A stretch of DNA of 64,000 bases from Sapria himalayana (Eukaryota; Streptophyta; Magnoliopsida; Malpighiales; Rafflesiaceae), in NCBI GenBank assembly GCA_029783825.1, contig JAREIK010002969.1:1-64000 (forward strand), in the 5' to 3' direction. Every line of letters starts with the position of its first letter. The first letter of the stretch is position 1. The position numbers and the translations under genes are program-made. Positions 1-11,600 of the stretch are shown here, piece by piece. The notes under the pieces are model-generated. The model made no database searches, was not told where the DNA came from, and worked only from the letters and a program-made list of their open reading frames with translations.

Positions 1-1170
1 TGTCTTTTGTTTTGCCGTCTACATTAAGGACAGTGTTGAAAATATTGTCAAATACATTTTTTTCAATATGTATTAGATCTAAGTTATGACGAATTAAATT
101 GGACTTCTAATAAGGCAAATCCCAAACTATACTATATTTCCTCCAGCCAAATATTTTGACTATTGGTCCATTACTTCCGGTAGCATCCGTTTCAGTTACT
201 TTCTTCAAACCCAATCTCTGAATCTCTTTTATAAAATCATCTCCTGAACGAACTACTGGTGTAACTATCGTCATAGTTTTATTTTTTTGAAATGCAATTC
301 TATTTCTTCGAAATGGATGAATCGTAGGTAGAAACTTACGATAGTTATCAATAACATGACTACTTACCACTAAATTTGAAGATAAATACATCAGAATTGG
401 TAATACAATACGGCCTGTGAATCATCCTATAGTACTCATGCATAACACATTATGAAATTTTGCTTCTTTGAGATATCATATGTATCAATACCAAAATCTC
501 ACAAATGATTTAACTATACAATATGAATCTGTAAGAAAACATCCAGCATGTCTTTCGGATTTTTTGGCCTTGGAACCAATATTAGCAAAAACATATATTG
601 CTCCTTTATACACAACCACGGAGGCAACTTATAAAGTGTCACTATCACTGGCTATGTTGAATACTATTGTCCAGATTGCTCAAATTGTTGAAATCCATCA
701 GTGTAGAGACTCAATCTCACATTTCGACTTTCAGCTGCAAAATCTTGATGTATATAATTATAATTCATCCAAGCAAGTGAATCTGATGGATGATGCATTA
801 CCCCTTCTTCAACCTCATACTCAGAATGCCACCTCATATCATTTCCCGTAGCATTTGGTGCATATAGTCTCTAAAATCGATGAATTAATGGAAAATAATA
901 CATCTTAAATACAACCTTCAATTTTTGTGGCATATCTACAACACGAGGTGCCTTCTTAAATCGAAGATGATTAGAAAAATTATATCTAATTAAATCACTA
1001 TCACCACCCAAATATAACATACATCTATTTAAACAACAATCAATTTTTTCAACTGGTAGACCCTTTCCTCGTAGTAATTTCTTAGTGTTGTAAAAGTTAT
1101 TAGTGATCAAATTATTATCCAGAACAATCTCCTTCATCAGTTCTGTCACCTGATCAAATAATTTTTCATA
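1..1170 (-). pseudogene. Inverted partial copy of the TNP2 transposase
   Basis: Read on the minus strand, this encodes a decayed central part of the CACTA transposase TNP2 (transposase_21 family). From 1170 leftwards it gives KLFDQVTELMKEIVLDNN, then the HACVNDCILYW-like block as CLNRCMLYLGGDSDLIRY, then a YYFPLIHRF block. Next come a stop-broken stretch matching the DGFQPFGHSGQQYSTWP block of the forward copy, and the WGLPYW-like block near 110-130. The same segments occur in the same order on the + strand at about 1340-2550. This is therefore a head-to-head inverted duplication, not an independent gene. It continues off the left edge. It cannot encode a product. Confidence 0.85.
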
Positions 1171-1186
1171 TATAGTGACTTCAATA

Positions 1187-4100
1187 TGGATTACATGGAT
1201 GAACCACCTAATCTTGAAGCTCAAAAATTTTTTGATAAGCTTAAAGATATAGAAAATGAGTTGTGGCCTAGTTGTAAAACACACTGGCAATTGTCACTTA
1301 TGGCTCGACTTATGAACATGAAGTCAGAAAATCATGTCTGAGAAATTATTTGATCAGGTGACATAACTGATCAAGGAGATTGTTCCGGATAATAATGTTG
1401 TCACTAACAACTTTTATAGCACTATGAAGTTACTACGAGGTATGGGTCTACTAGTAGAAAAAATTGATTTGTGTTTCAATGGATGTATGTTTTATTGGGG
1501 TGATGATACTGATTTAATTAGCTGTACGTTTTGTGATCATCATTGGTTAAAGAAGGTACCTCATGTTGTAAATATTTGACAAAAGATGATAGGTGCATTT
1601 TAAAAGATATATTACTTTTCTTTAATTCCTCGAATGCATAGACTACATGGATCAAATACTACAGCACATGATAAGAGGTGGTATTCTGAGCATAAGGTTG
1701 AAGAACATGTGATGCATCATCCATCAGATTCACGTGCTTAGAAGTATTTTAATCATATATATCATGCTTTTTCATTTGAAAGTCAAAATGTGAGATTGGA
1801 TCTCTACATTGATGGTTTTCAGCCATTTGGCCATTCTGGACAACAGTATTCAACATGGCCAATGATAGTGACACCTTACAGCTTGCCTCTATGGTTGTGT
1901 ATGAAGGAGCAATATATGTTTTTATCAATATTGGTTCCATGGCCGAAAAATCTGAAAGAAATATTGGATATTTTCTTAGAGCCTCTTATAGCAGAGTTAA
2001 ATCATTTGTGGGATGTTAGCGTGAATATATATGACATCTCAAAGAAGCAAAATTTCATTATGTGGCCAGCCCTTATGTGGGTGGTAAGTGATTTTCCTAC
2101 ATATTCAATATTGTTTGATTGGAGTATTGTAGGACAATTAGCATGCCCGTATTGCAAGGAAAAGTCTGATGCATTTACCCTCAAATTCAGTGTTAAACAG
2201 TCATGGTTTGATAACCATCATAATATTCTACCTACGAATCATCCATTCCACTAAATAGAACTGCATTTCGAAAAAACAAAATAGTGATGACAGTCGCACC
2301 AGTTGTTCATTCAGGAGATAATATCTTGCAGTGATTTAGAGATTAGATCTAAAGAAGGTAACTAAAATAGATGCTATTGGAACTAATGGATCAATATGCA
2401 AAATAGTTGGCTAGAGGAAATACTCTATTTTTTGGGACTTGCCCTATTGGAAGTCTAATTTAACTCATCATAACTAGGTTGTAATGCATATCAAAAAAAT
2501 TTTTTTGATAATATGTTCAACACTATCATTAATGTAGATAGAAAAACAAGACACTTTAAAATCAAGACAAGAATTGAATGATTACTATCGGCATCGTGAA
2601 TTGAAATAGAACAAGGCTATTAAAAATTACCCTAAAACTTGTTACATACTTGAAAAGAAGGCAATACAGACATTGTGTGAATGGGTTAAAATTATAAATT
2701 TTTTTGATGTATATGTGTCAAATATGGGTAGATGTGTGGATATGAATAATCTTAAGTTATTTAGAATGAAAAGGCATGACTGTCATGTATTTATGCAGAG
2801 ATTAATACCAATTACTTTCCATGAAATACTTTTCGTAAGTGTTTGGAAGGTCCTTACAGAACTTAGTTTGTTCTTCAAACATCTAACTGCAACCACAATC
2901 AAATGGATGATATTGTGAGACTAAAGAATGACATACCTCTCATTCTTTGTAATCTTGAACGAATATTCCCATTAAGCTTTTTTGACTCAATGAAGCATTT
3001 ATCGATCCATTTGGCATATGAAGCAAGGATAGCCAGTCCAGTGCAATATTGGCGAATGTATCCTTTTTAGAGGTAAATAAATATAAGTAGATGTGTTTTA
3101 TTATTTAAAGCATAAATTAATATTATTATTTGATTTAATTGAAACCTAACATAATGGTTGTAAATATCTTCGTAAGTTGAAATTGAATGGTAGAAACAAT
3201 ACAAAAGTTGAAGGTTCAATTTGCAATGTATATTTAGTAGAAGAAGCATCATCTTTTTGTTCTTGTTATTTTGAGGATCATGTTAATACAAATAATAGAA
3301 ATGTGCTTCAGAATGATGAAGGTCGTGTGCTGATAGAAGATGAATTTGTGGACAAGCTATATATTTTCAAGCACTCTAGAAGAGCATTTAGAAGAGCAAA
3401 GAAAAGATATATGATAGAGTAAGAGTACAACACAACTCGAAGCTATGTTTTAATTTATTTGTGAAAAGATTCACCATTTATTGAGTATGTATACCCAAAA
3501 TAGTTGAAGGTTTAATCATAGTGTAATTTTGTCCAGATTAGGTATTTAAAATTTGATTTCCATTATTCTCCCTCTACTTGTGTTTGTGCATTGTTTATGT
3601 TGAGTAGAAAAAACATAGGCAAAAAATCATTTGTAGCCATGAGGTCGATTCTATGCTAGAAATAGAATTTTCGAATTGGTTTAAGAACTATGTGAGAATT
3701 CTAAAGATTTAATTTTTTGAATTATTTGATTTATTTGTATTTTTAGTATTTAATATCATTTGTTGAATTTATGCAATAGAGAAATGATCCTTCAAATAGA
3801 GATTCCAACATATATATACAAAATCTAAGTAAAGGCTTGTTTATATATGTGACAACTTATCCTGTATTTTGTCAATGGATATAAATTCCACACATTAGGG
3901 CACAATTCTTCTTAAGCAACTATGAATAGTGGTGTATGCATTAAAAAGCTCAAGTTATAGTGTAGATGAGATTGATTATTATGGTCAAGTCATAGAAGTT
4001 ATTGAGTTGGAGTATCGTGGACTCAAAAATAATAGTATTATAATATTAAGATGCGAGTGGTATGATCCTACACAAAATGTGGGTGAAAAGATTCATTCAA

Positions 4101-4510
4101 TTTATAAGGTAGTGGATGTTAACCATAAACATAGATTTAATCAATATGAGCTATTTATTATGGCAGTTCAAGCTACTCAAGTATATTATTGTACATATCT
4201 GAGTTTCTCTCACGATAAGAGTGACTAGTGGGCCATTTGCAAAATCAAAGATCTATCAAATTTTGAAGTACCAACATCTCAACAAAGAAGTAAAAACTTA
4301 GCTATTGAACCAGCATTTAAAGAAGATGACATAAATAATATTGAGCTTGTGCATGTGGATGAAGATCTAGAAAACTTATGTGACTCAAATGGTGACCTAA
4401 TAGAAATTGAAGATGATCATTTTCTATCTAAAGATGAGTTGAAACTTCCATCAAAATCATATGAAATGTCAAAAAATCTATTAGAGGATGATAGTGATGC
4501 AAATAATTAA
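1187..4510 (+). pseudogene. TNP2-like CACTA transposase, degenerate (CACTA-L)
   Basis: TNP2 (TnpD-type) is the DDE/D-type transposase that cuts CACTA elements out and reinserts them in the nucleus. The visible blocks in order are PNLEAQKFFDKL and THWQLSLMARLMN (1200-1310), KLFDQVT...IKEIVPDNN (about 1343-1400), the CMFYWGDDTDLI block (about 1485-1520), HHPSDSRA (about 1715), then RLDLYIDGFQPFGHSGQQYS (1790-1850) through LIAELNHLWDVSVNIYD and CPYCKEKSDAF to 2254. A DUF4218-like part follows (about 2660-3070: MGRCVDMNNLKLF, HDCHVFMQRL). An apparent intron of about 91 bp (GT at 3073, acceptor mutated) precedes YLRKLKLNG...EGSICNVYLVEEASSFC. The DUF4216-like part (3929-4228) has DYYGQVIEVIELEYRG and ends in an acidic tail at 4510. 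In-frame stops and shifts occur throughout. Confidence 0.85.
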
Positions 4511-6745
4511 ACTATTATTATTTTATTGGAATATTATAGTTTTAAAGACTTACTATATTTTGTTGATTACCATTATTGATGTTTATTATATCTCTATTAT
4601 TTGTTCTATATTTTTATTTTTTGTACAACATATGGTGCCTAAAGGACGTGGGCATGGTGGAGGTGGATGTGGACGTGAAAATGGATGAAATTCATCTAGT
4701 ATTTTACATCCTATTGTATAGTTAGTACCATCTCATACCCACTATATTCAGACTTCAACATCAACATCAACATCAACATCACCATCACCATCTCCATAAT
4801 TATCACCATCATTAAAACCTTTACCATCACCTTTATCAGATATAAAGCCACCACCCATTATCTCTCCTACACACACTTTTTATCCATCACCATCTTTTAC
4901 ACCACATTTTACACCGATAGTTCCCCTATTTACAATACCATCAACATCATCAAATGTTGTGCATTCCTCTGCATGCAGTGCTAAGTAAGTAATAGAAACT
5001 GTGGATGGGAGGTATAAGAATTATGTAAATATTACTTGAATTAAAAATTATGATGTTCTTGTCAGTGGTTTTGTTTTTAAATATAGTTATGATTTGCTTG
5101 TTTTTAATGTTATTTTTTTATTTTTACAGTTTCATTCCATCTCACAAGTGTTAGACTATAATTACAAAGTCTTTCAAGAGAATGGTTGATTCTAAAGAGA
5201 GACTAACTTTAATGACTTTTCTATATATAGTTTTAAAAATTAATTATCATTAACTATTATGTTATTCTCGTGGAACAAAGTTTCTGAATCGACAAGAGAG
5301 AATAACTTTAATGACTTTCAGGTAAAAACAAATAAACAAAAGTATTGAAAATTGATTATCTAATTAGTTAACTATTATGGTGGTTATTATTCAAGCATAA
5401 ATAATTATGTGTTTGTTATTAATATAGTTTTTTTTTGAATTTTTTATATATAGAATCAGTGCACATCGGCACAAAAATTTTATGGACAGATAAAGTCATT
5501 GTGTGAGAGCAAAGCTACTGAATAGTACTCAGATTTGTCCATAAATTAAAGATTCTAAAAGATAGACTTAATTTTATACTTGATGATGAGTGGCCTAGTG
5601 GCTTAAGTATTGGGAGGAGCCAGATGTGAAGAAAAAAACAGAGATAGCTAGTAAAAATCAACGGACTAAGGTAGTTGGACCAGGTACAGGAATGTCTCGC
5701 CGCATAGGTCAAAGTTGAGCATTAAGCACACTTGAGATTTGATACAATTTATAAGTTAAAACAATTATATATTTAGTATTTGGCCTAATAGTCCAAATAA
5801 ATCAAATTTGTGCATTGTTCAATTATATTAGCTAAAATTTATTAACTTTTGTTAATTTTTGACATAATAAATACATACTTTATAGGCCAGAGAATTGGGT
5901 CGAAATCCCAATATTTATGAGATTTTCAAAAAGTTACATGTGAAGAAAGCGAATGGGTAGTTTGTTGACAACAAGTCCTAGATGATTTCTATTATATTCT
6001 ATTATATTAATAAACTTTTAGAATACTACTAATAAATTTTGATGGTTGTGTGGAATAAAGAATATTAGATTTATTTTATGTATATATTTATAATAGTATT
6101 TTTTTTTATTTTATCATAGGAATTAATTATGAAACGTGTGAATGTTGCTTCTCAAAAAATCGAGGGTTCTATAGATCTTCAACCAATTGACTATGATCCT
6201 ATCTATTTAAGACTATAAGAGGTCATCAAAAGAAGTAGTGAATGTACGACATTGGCTCGAAGGAAGTGGTATTTTGTTATAGCATTCATGCTTCTAATTT
6301 CTCTATCACATCAGTGATGGATGAGGAGGTCTAACAGAAAGTAATGGAGACAAATGAACATTTTGAAGTTATGGAGACAAAAATGAAAGAGAAGGATGAG
6401 CAGATTACTCAATTGAAGGAAGAAATGTAGGAAATGAAAGAAGAGAAAAATGAGCAGATTACTTATTTGAAGGAAGAAATACAAGAAATGAAAGAAGCTA
6501 ATAATGAGAAAAAAGAAATTGAGATTTTATGCAAGAGCAAATGTTCTATATGGAGTCACAGCTAGCGACCTTGATGTGATAGATATCATTTTGAGTTCAA
6601 ACAGCAAACCATGTAGGAGAGGCTAGCACAAATGCACCAGCTAATTATAAGGATGATTTTGTTTTTAATGATGATGAAACTCTGTTATGTTTTTATTTTA
6701 ACCATGAAACTTTTGTTTAAGAATTATTTTTGAACTATTTTTGGT
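4511..6745 (+). pseudogene. Ptta/En/Spm (TnpA-like) second transposon gene, degenerate (CACTA-L)
   Basis: Plant CACTA elements carry a second gene for a Ptta/En/Spm protein, the TnpA role, which binds subterminal repeats and assists excision. Here a start at 4632 gives MVPKGRGHGGGGCGRENG, followed by a Thr/Ser/Pro-rich low-complexity part (4750-4985). After an AT-rich gap come WLKYWEEPDVKKKTEIASKN and GPGTGMSRRIGQS (about 5590-5715), a family-typical block. Then ARELGRNPNIYEIFKKLHVK (about 5884-5945) matches the family's block with FVD after it. From 6345 to about 6530 a heptad-rich charged stretch (KEKDEQITQLKEEM repeated) predicts a coiled coil. AT-rich gaps with splice-like borders separate the blocks. 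Several stops make it non-functional. Exon limits are approximate. Confidence 0.7.
6530..6745 (+). repeat. Direct repeat copy 1 (3' end of the TnpA-like gene)
   Basis: This stretch reads ATGTTCTATATGGAGTCACA, then GAGAGGCTAGCACAAATGCA, then AATTATTTTTGAACTATTTT. It recurs in degenerate form at about 8830-9065 in the same orientation and order. The two copies bracket the captured host exons. Divergence is clear, with many substitutions. Confidence 0.7.
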
Positions 6746-7255
6746 TTTTGCTTATTTTAAAGAATAAGGAATAAAAGAAAAGGGAGGAAAAAGATAAGAT
6801 AGGTAAAAGTTTTTTAGGGTTAAATATGTCATGGTGAAGTCAATTTGTAATGTGTCTAAATAAATATTACTGCTTCACAATTTCGGATGATTAATCAAAG
6901 CTGAGAGAAAATAAAAGAAGAAGAAAACTTCTAGATTTCTTGCTTCCTGTTCCTATTTCATATGCTCTCATAAAATTTTTTGGTATAGGTGAAGATGCAT
7001 CATCTCATAAAATTTCGTTCACTAGATTTGCAGTCTCAAAGCTCTTATTTATTAACTTCATTAAGAATGAATAGTGAGAAACTTGCGGGCACATGATTTT
7101 TGCCTATGTGTAGCTAAATAGGTGAAGATTTATTTGGTGGCATCATTGTTCTTGATTATGGTTTTGTTCTTTGCTTGGTCGACTAACCTAACCAATATTC
7201 ATTGCTTTCATTAAAAGAATGTGTGTTGTCTCAGACATTGAGTTGGATGCAAAAT

Positions 7256-7848
7256 TATGTTGATCGTGGATATTATTTAGTCGAGATAGTCTCACTCCTA
7301 GTGGCTCTCAAAGTGTGCTATCCATTGCAGATCACAATCCCGAGGGGAAATCATGAAAGTCGGCATATCACTAAAGTTTATAGATCTTATGATGAGTGCT
7401 TACGAAAGTATGGCAATGATAGCATCTAGAAGTTTTTTACCTATCTGGTTAATTAATTTTTCTTGACTACCTTGGTTGAGTCAGAAATCAGACGTGCTTG
7501 TACTTTTCATTCACCTCAACTCTCGCCATCCTCCTTTTGTAGGACATTTCAAACCAGTTTAACTAGACAAACAATTTACAGCTTATTACTCGAGCTCACC
7601 AGCTTGTAATGGATGGCTATAATTGGGGTCATGAACAAAAAGTTTTTGATTTTGATTTTCTTTTTGATTTTGTTTTTATATTTTAAAATGTTTCTATTGT
7701 GAAATGATAGTTTTTGTGGTTGTGTTGATGTTGTTTGAGCCTTATAATTTAAGTAGTTTGAGCTTTAAAATTGATGCAGTTTGAGTCTGCACTGAGAAAA
7801 GGAGAGCCAGATGAGACCAGACGAATGTCATATTACTTCTTTTACTGA
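7256..7848 (+). pseudogene. Captured exons of a PP2A catalytic subunit (protein phosphatase 2A)
   Basis: Three blocks match the plant PP2A catalytic subunit, a cytosolic/nuclear Ser/Thr phosphatase. Block 1 (7256-7490) reads [20 protein letters not shown], then [14 protein letters not shown] and [13 protein letters not shown], then after a TAG in place of Trp it continues KFFTYL to TLVESEI. The RGNHE metal-site motif is kept, but the Gly-Asp before YVDRG is lost. Block 2 (7543-7643) follows a pyrimidine tract and TAG acceptor and reads [31 protein letters not shown]. Block 3 (7780-7848) follows a GCAG acceptor and reads FESALRKGEPDETRRMSYY to the stop, the family's C-terminus. The exons between blocks 1 and 2 are missing. 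Retained splice acceptors argue for DNA-level capture rather than a cDNA. It is non-functional. PP4 and PP6 fit worse because of the NWGHEQKV and C-terminal blocks. Confidence 0.88.
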
Positions 7849-8194
7849 AAGCCAGCACAAATTGGTTTAGCCCACCTCTTAGTTGTGGTGCTTGTTGCTG
7901 GTATTTGTTTGTTTATTTAGGTGGCCATTTTGATGATGGTGCTGGTTGCTAAACTACAACAACAATGGTGCATGATGGAGAGGAAAAGCTCCCTTCTGTT
8001 TCTTCCATTTTGCTCCAATTGTTTGCTATGCTGATTCTCATTTGATTTTGTTGCTTCCCTTTGTATTTCACCTTACAAAGGGTGTCTATTATTTCGATGT
8101 GTTAGTATTCTTGTTTACAAAAAAGACAAGTTGATAATCGGTTTGTATCATTTTATAAATCTATTCAATTGATGACATCATCTCATTTTGCTAG
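7849..8194 (+). other. Probable captured 3' flank of PP2A and an intron of a second gene
   Basis: There is no coding potential. The first about 220 bases look like ordinary 3' UTR sequence, less AT-rich than the transposon. From about 8128 the sequence AAGTTGATAATC, TATCATTT, CATCATCTCATTTTG recurs in another CACTA element at 32832-32915. It ends at an acceptor-like TTTTGCTAG at 8186-8194. Confidence 0.5.
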
Positions 8195-8679
8195 GTTTGA
8201 GTTGTTGGATATGGTGAAAAAATATTCATCTTCATTAGAGAAACATGGGACACACAAGTGTGGTGCCATAGAATAATAAAATGAGTTAGCTAATGGGATC
8301 GGTGTCAGAATCTTGGAGGCTCCATCGAATGTCTTGATCCTTAATATTGAAGAGAAGAACATGGCGTTGGACAAAGACATGGAGGCCGTCTTCGAGAAAA
8401 ACTGCATGAAACGATTTCACATTGAATGCTGGTTCTCATTTTTGTAATTGTTTCTAATTACTTCTCCTGGTCACACTATATTATTTAATTAGTTTTTTGG
8501 GTTGTTATTTCTTTTATTAGTTTACTCTCTTGTTTATTTTTTCATAACTATTTTGTATATGCAGCAACAACCCTTGAAAAGAATGAAAATGTATTGGTAA
8601 AGTGCTTTAAATTGGGAGATAAACTTGTGATAGATGCTTTAGCTGCCGGATCTATTCATCCAGCATATCCAGAAATTAA
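8195..8679 (+). pseudogene. Captured exons of an unidentified host gene
   Basis: Two exon-like stretches with splice borders are visible. The first begins at 8195 after TTTTGCTAG and reads FELLDMVKKYSSSLEKHG, then two TAA stops, then ANGIGVRILEAPSNVLILN, EEKNMALDKDMEAVFEKN and MKRFHIECW, to about 8447. The second begins at 8565 after TATGCAG and reads TTLEKNENVLVKCFKLGDKL then VIDALAAGSIHPAYPEI. It ends at a GTAATA donor at 8680. The composition is protein-like and less AT-biased than the surroundings. I do not recognise the family. The placement right after PP2A and the two stops indicate a captured, dead gene fragment rather than a transposon gene. Confidence 0.6.
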
Positions 8680-8829
8680 GTAATATTTTCTTTCACGTGT
8701 GTTTGCTTTTTTTTTGTGTTTAGAGTGTGCCTTTCATTAGTTTATAATATTGTGGCATTGATTCATGATTTTAGTGCTGGTAATAATGTTGTTGAGGAAA
8801 TTCAAAATAATTTTTCTGAGCAGTACCAG

Positions 8830-9065
8830 ATGCAATACGACAATATATGTCCTATATGGAGTCATAGTGAGTGGCCTTTACGAGAAAAATAGCACACAGG
8901 TTCTAGTGGAGAAATCACACAGGAGAGCCTAGCCCAAATGCAACAACTAATAATGAGGATTATGAAATTTATTTTAAATGATTATAAACTTAAGTCATGT
9001 TTTTGTTTTCGCGATGTAACAATTGTATTAGGATTATTTTTGAAATGCTTTTTCTTTTTGTTAAA
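8830..9065 (+). repeat. Direct repeat copy 2 of the TnpA-like 3' end
   Basis: It reads TGTCCTATATGGAGTCATAG, then GAGAGCCTAGCCCAAATGCA, then GGATTATTTTTGAAATGCTT, paralleling 6530-6745. Together the copies enclose the captured host sequences at about 6780-8800. Confidence 0.7.
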
Positions 9066-9477
9066 TATAAATAATTGTTTATAATATATGTTTTTATTCA
9101 ATTTAATATAAAAATATAAAAATATGCACTCAAATTTTTGTAAAAAAAAAATTGTGAAAATAGCTTTGGAATGAAAATAGATAGAGAATTTTTCCTCCCA
9201 AATTTATCTAGGGAATTATCTGTATATATAAAGATGATAAATATTAATTTATATTCTTAATTATGATAAAAATTAGCAAGGAAAAAAAATAATTATCTAG
9301 AAAATTTATTTTGTTAAAAAATTTACTAGGAAATTATATTTTCTAGTTAATATTTTATGACGAGCACTTTAGCTTGGGATAATTTATGTCGTTATTCCAT
9401 TGTTATTCTATTTTAGTGATAGAAAAGATGATATAGCTAGAGATTTGTCAGTAGTTATTTGGGCTTTTCTTGTAGTG
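9066..9477 (+). repeat. Right subterminal region and terminal repeat of CACTA-L
   Basis: AT-rich sequence with CTAG-containing short motifs (ATCTAGAAAATTTATT, TACTAGGAAATTA, TAGTTAATA) leads to the terminal TTTTCTTGTAGTG. In CACTA elements such subterminal motifs bind the TnpA-type protein. The block at 9360-9426 is shared with 36194-36250 of CACTA-R. Confidence 0.7.
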
Positions 9478-9480
9478 TTC

Positions 9481-9584
9481 TTCTTATTCTTCTAATTATT
9501 ATTATTATTATTATTATTATTCTTATTATTCTTTTTATTCTTTTTATTCTTTTTATTCTTCTTATTTTTATTATTCTTCTTATT
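9481..9584. repeat. TTATTCTTC array, piece 1
   Basis: About 100 bases of TTATTCTTC-type sequence with an internal (ATT)n run at about 9495-9525, between the TTC after CACTA-L and the CTT target duplication of CACTA-M. Same orientation and composition as the main array. Confidence 0.9.
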
Positions 9585-9600
9585 CTTCACTACTATAAAT

Positions 9601-10430
9601 TATGAGAATACCAACCAAAATACTGACCTAAAAATTCAGTTGATAATTACTGTCCAAAACACGACTAGTTAGCGACCAAAGAATGGCATCGAAATAAAAA
9701 ACTTTTCGACCACATTTCCGACCAAAGACCGACCATAATTACCGACCAAATGTTTCTGGTTGGAAATCATTTGTAGAGTGGTTATCCAATAAATTTCCGA
9801 CCATTTAATGACCTATCATTATAATTGGTCGGTACAGTGGGTTTTCAAATAATTTATAACTTCGTACTTACCGACCATTTATCGACCATATATGTAGGTC
9901 AATAATTACTAACCAATTTAGAGATCAAAAAAGGTGCATCGAAGAAAAATACTTCTGACCAAATTCCAAATCAACTAACCACCATATATTCTAGACCAAA
10001 TAATTTGGTCGGGAATATAGTCTATAAATAAGGAGAGAATTTGCGAAAAATATTTCCAAAAGATTACTGACCATTTAATGACCAAAAATACTTAACCATT
10101 AAAAATGGGCAGTATAGAGGTTATCTAATATATTTATAAGGTCATAATTACCGACCAAACTTCTGATTAAATATTTAGGTCGGTAATTATTGACTATTTC
10201 ATGATCATATACTGACCATACCTACCGTCCATATTTTTTTGGTTGAAAATGGGTCAGTAAATTATGATGGAAATATCGAATAAAAATTGCCAACAAATTG
10301 TCGACTATTTAACGACCAAGAATATATTACCATTAAAATTAGTCAATGAAGTAGACTTCAAATTTCTTATAATTTTGGTCTCACCTACCTTTTACCGATC
10401 ATATTTTTGGTCAGTAATTCATTGTTTTAA
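9601..10430. repeat. Left subterminal repeats of CACTA-M
   Basis: About 830 bases with many degenerate copies of ACCGACCA, GACCATTTAATGACC, GGTCGGTAATTA and similar, in both orientations. The same words recur at 20950-21719. They are the probable binding sites of the element's TnpA-like protein. Confidence 0.85.
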
Positions 10431-10860
10431 TTTTTTGATTTAAAATTCATTTGCTAAGTCAATACCACCTTCATTCATTAAAAAAGTATCATTTTTTCGA
10501 ATTAGATGCTACTACAAGCACTAATTCAATAAACTTTGCTCTATTCTTCTAAATCCAGGTAAGTTTTTCTTTGTTCTCTTCCTTCAAATTGCTTATACAT
10601 ATCTCCGTCTCTCTAAATTATATATAGAAAATCAGAATTTCATTTTTTTAGTATATTCGGGTATTTAGTTTTTTTATTTCTCCTCTGAATTTCTTCATTT
10701 TTGCTTCAATTTCATTTATCCTAACAAGATTTTGACTCGACACAATTAATTAAACAATAATTTTTCAGCTTAATATTTGTTTTTCTACAATTTAGATTTT
10801 TAGGGTTTTATTGATTTTGAGTTCAATTACAGAATGTTTGCATCCTTTATGCTAATGGTT
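10431..10860 (+). promoter_or_regulatory. Probable leader exon and 5' splice site of the CACTA-M transcription unit
   Basis: This is a gene-free stretch between the subterminal repeats and the AT satellite. It contains CCAGGTAAGTTTTT at 10556-10569, a consensus-like plant 5' splice site with GT at 10559. A matching acceptor TTTTAACTAG ends at 15079, two bases before the TNP2 start codon. By analogy with En/Spm, whose transcripts share a leader exon and a long first intron, I infer a leader intron of about 4.5 kb. No TATA box can be chosen in such AT-rich sequence. Confidence 0.5.
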
Positions 10861-11600
10861 TATATATATATATATAATCGTATGACATTATGTATAAATA
10901 TGTATACATTAATATATAAAATGATTAATGTTAAATCAAACTTTTATATAATGTTAATCTTATTATGCCTATAACAGTATATATATACTTTTATACATTT
11001 ATATAATCATATGACTTTATTTATAAATGTCTATACTTTAATATATATAAAAATAATACATTATAAATACACATTGATATGTTTATATAAACATATAATG
11101 TTATATATAAATATTTATACATATGTATTAATGTTTATAAATATCTACACGACATTTACATTAAACTATTAATTTATATAATTTTTTGTATAACAATTAT
11201 GTAACATTAAATGATTATATAATTTTGTAAATATTTATAATACATATTATTTTTTATATAAATATATAATATTTATAATGTTTAAATAAATGTGATATAT
11301 ATACTATATATTATTTATAAAAGTGTTACATATAAATATAATAATATTTAAGTAACATTTATAAAATATTTTATTCACAAATATTATATAGATACAAGGG
11401 TTTAATTATATAATAATATGTCATTTTATATAAAAGTATTTTAAACTATATTTATAATAAAGTAAACTATTTTTATAACTATATTTATAACTTTACATAA
11501 CTAATTTGTAACTGCATAATAATGTATAACTATATGTATAATTTTATATAACTATATTCTAAAAAAAATATACCATATGTATACAAATATATACCAATAT
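10861..11600. other. AT-rich gene-free stretch before the satellite
   Basis: TATATA-type low-complexity sequence without coding potential, related in style to the satellite that follows but without its clear period. Confidence 0.6.

Larger units (their letters stand above)
1..9477 (+). mobile_element. CACTA-L: right-hand part of a CACTA (En/Spm) DNA transposon
   Basis: The element enters from the left edge and ends at 9477 with TTTTCTTGTAGTG, whose reverse complement CACTACAAGAAAA is the classic plant CACTA terminal repeat. The next bases are TTC and then the TTATTCTTC array, so TTC would be the 3-bp target duplication; the other copy lies outside the window. Inside are, in order, an inverted TNP2 fragment, a forward TNP2 pseudogene, a Ptta/TnpA-like pseudogene, captured host exons and a subterminal region. 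The last 120 bases resemble the right end of the element ending at 36478, sharing the strings AGCACTTTAGCTT, TGTCGTTATT and TTTTAGTGATAGAAAA. The two elements therefore belong to one family. The coding parts are all broken, so it is not autonomous now. Confidence 0.9.

Noticed and set aside
468..851. Forward reading frame of 127 codons
   Set aside because: It lies antisense to the inverted TNP2 fragment. The minus strand carries the transposase blocks.
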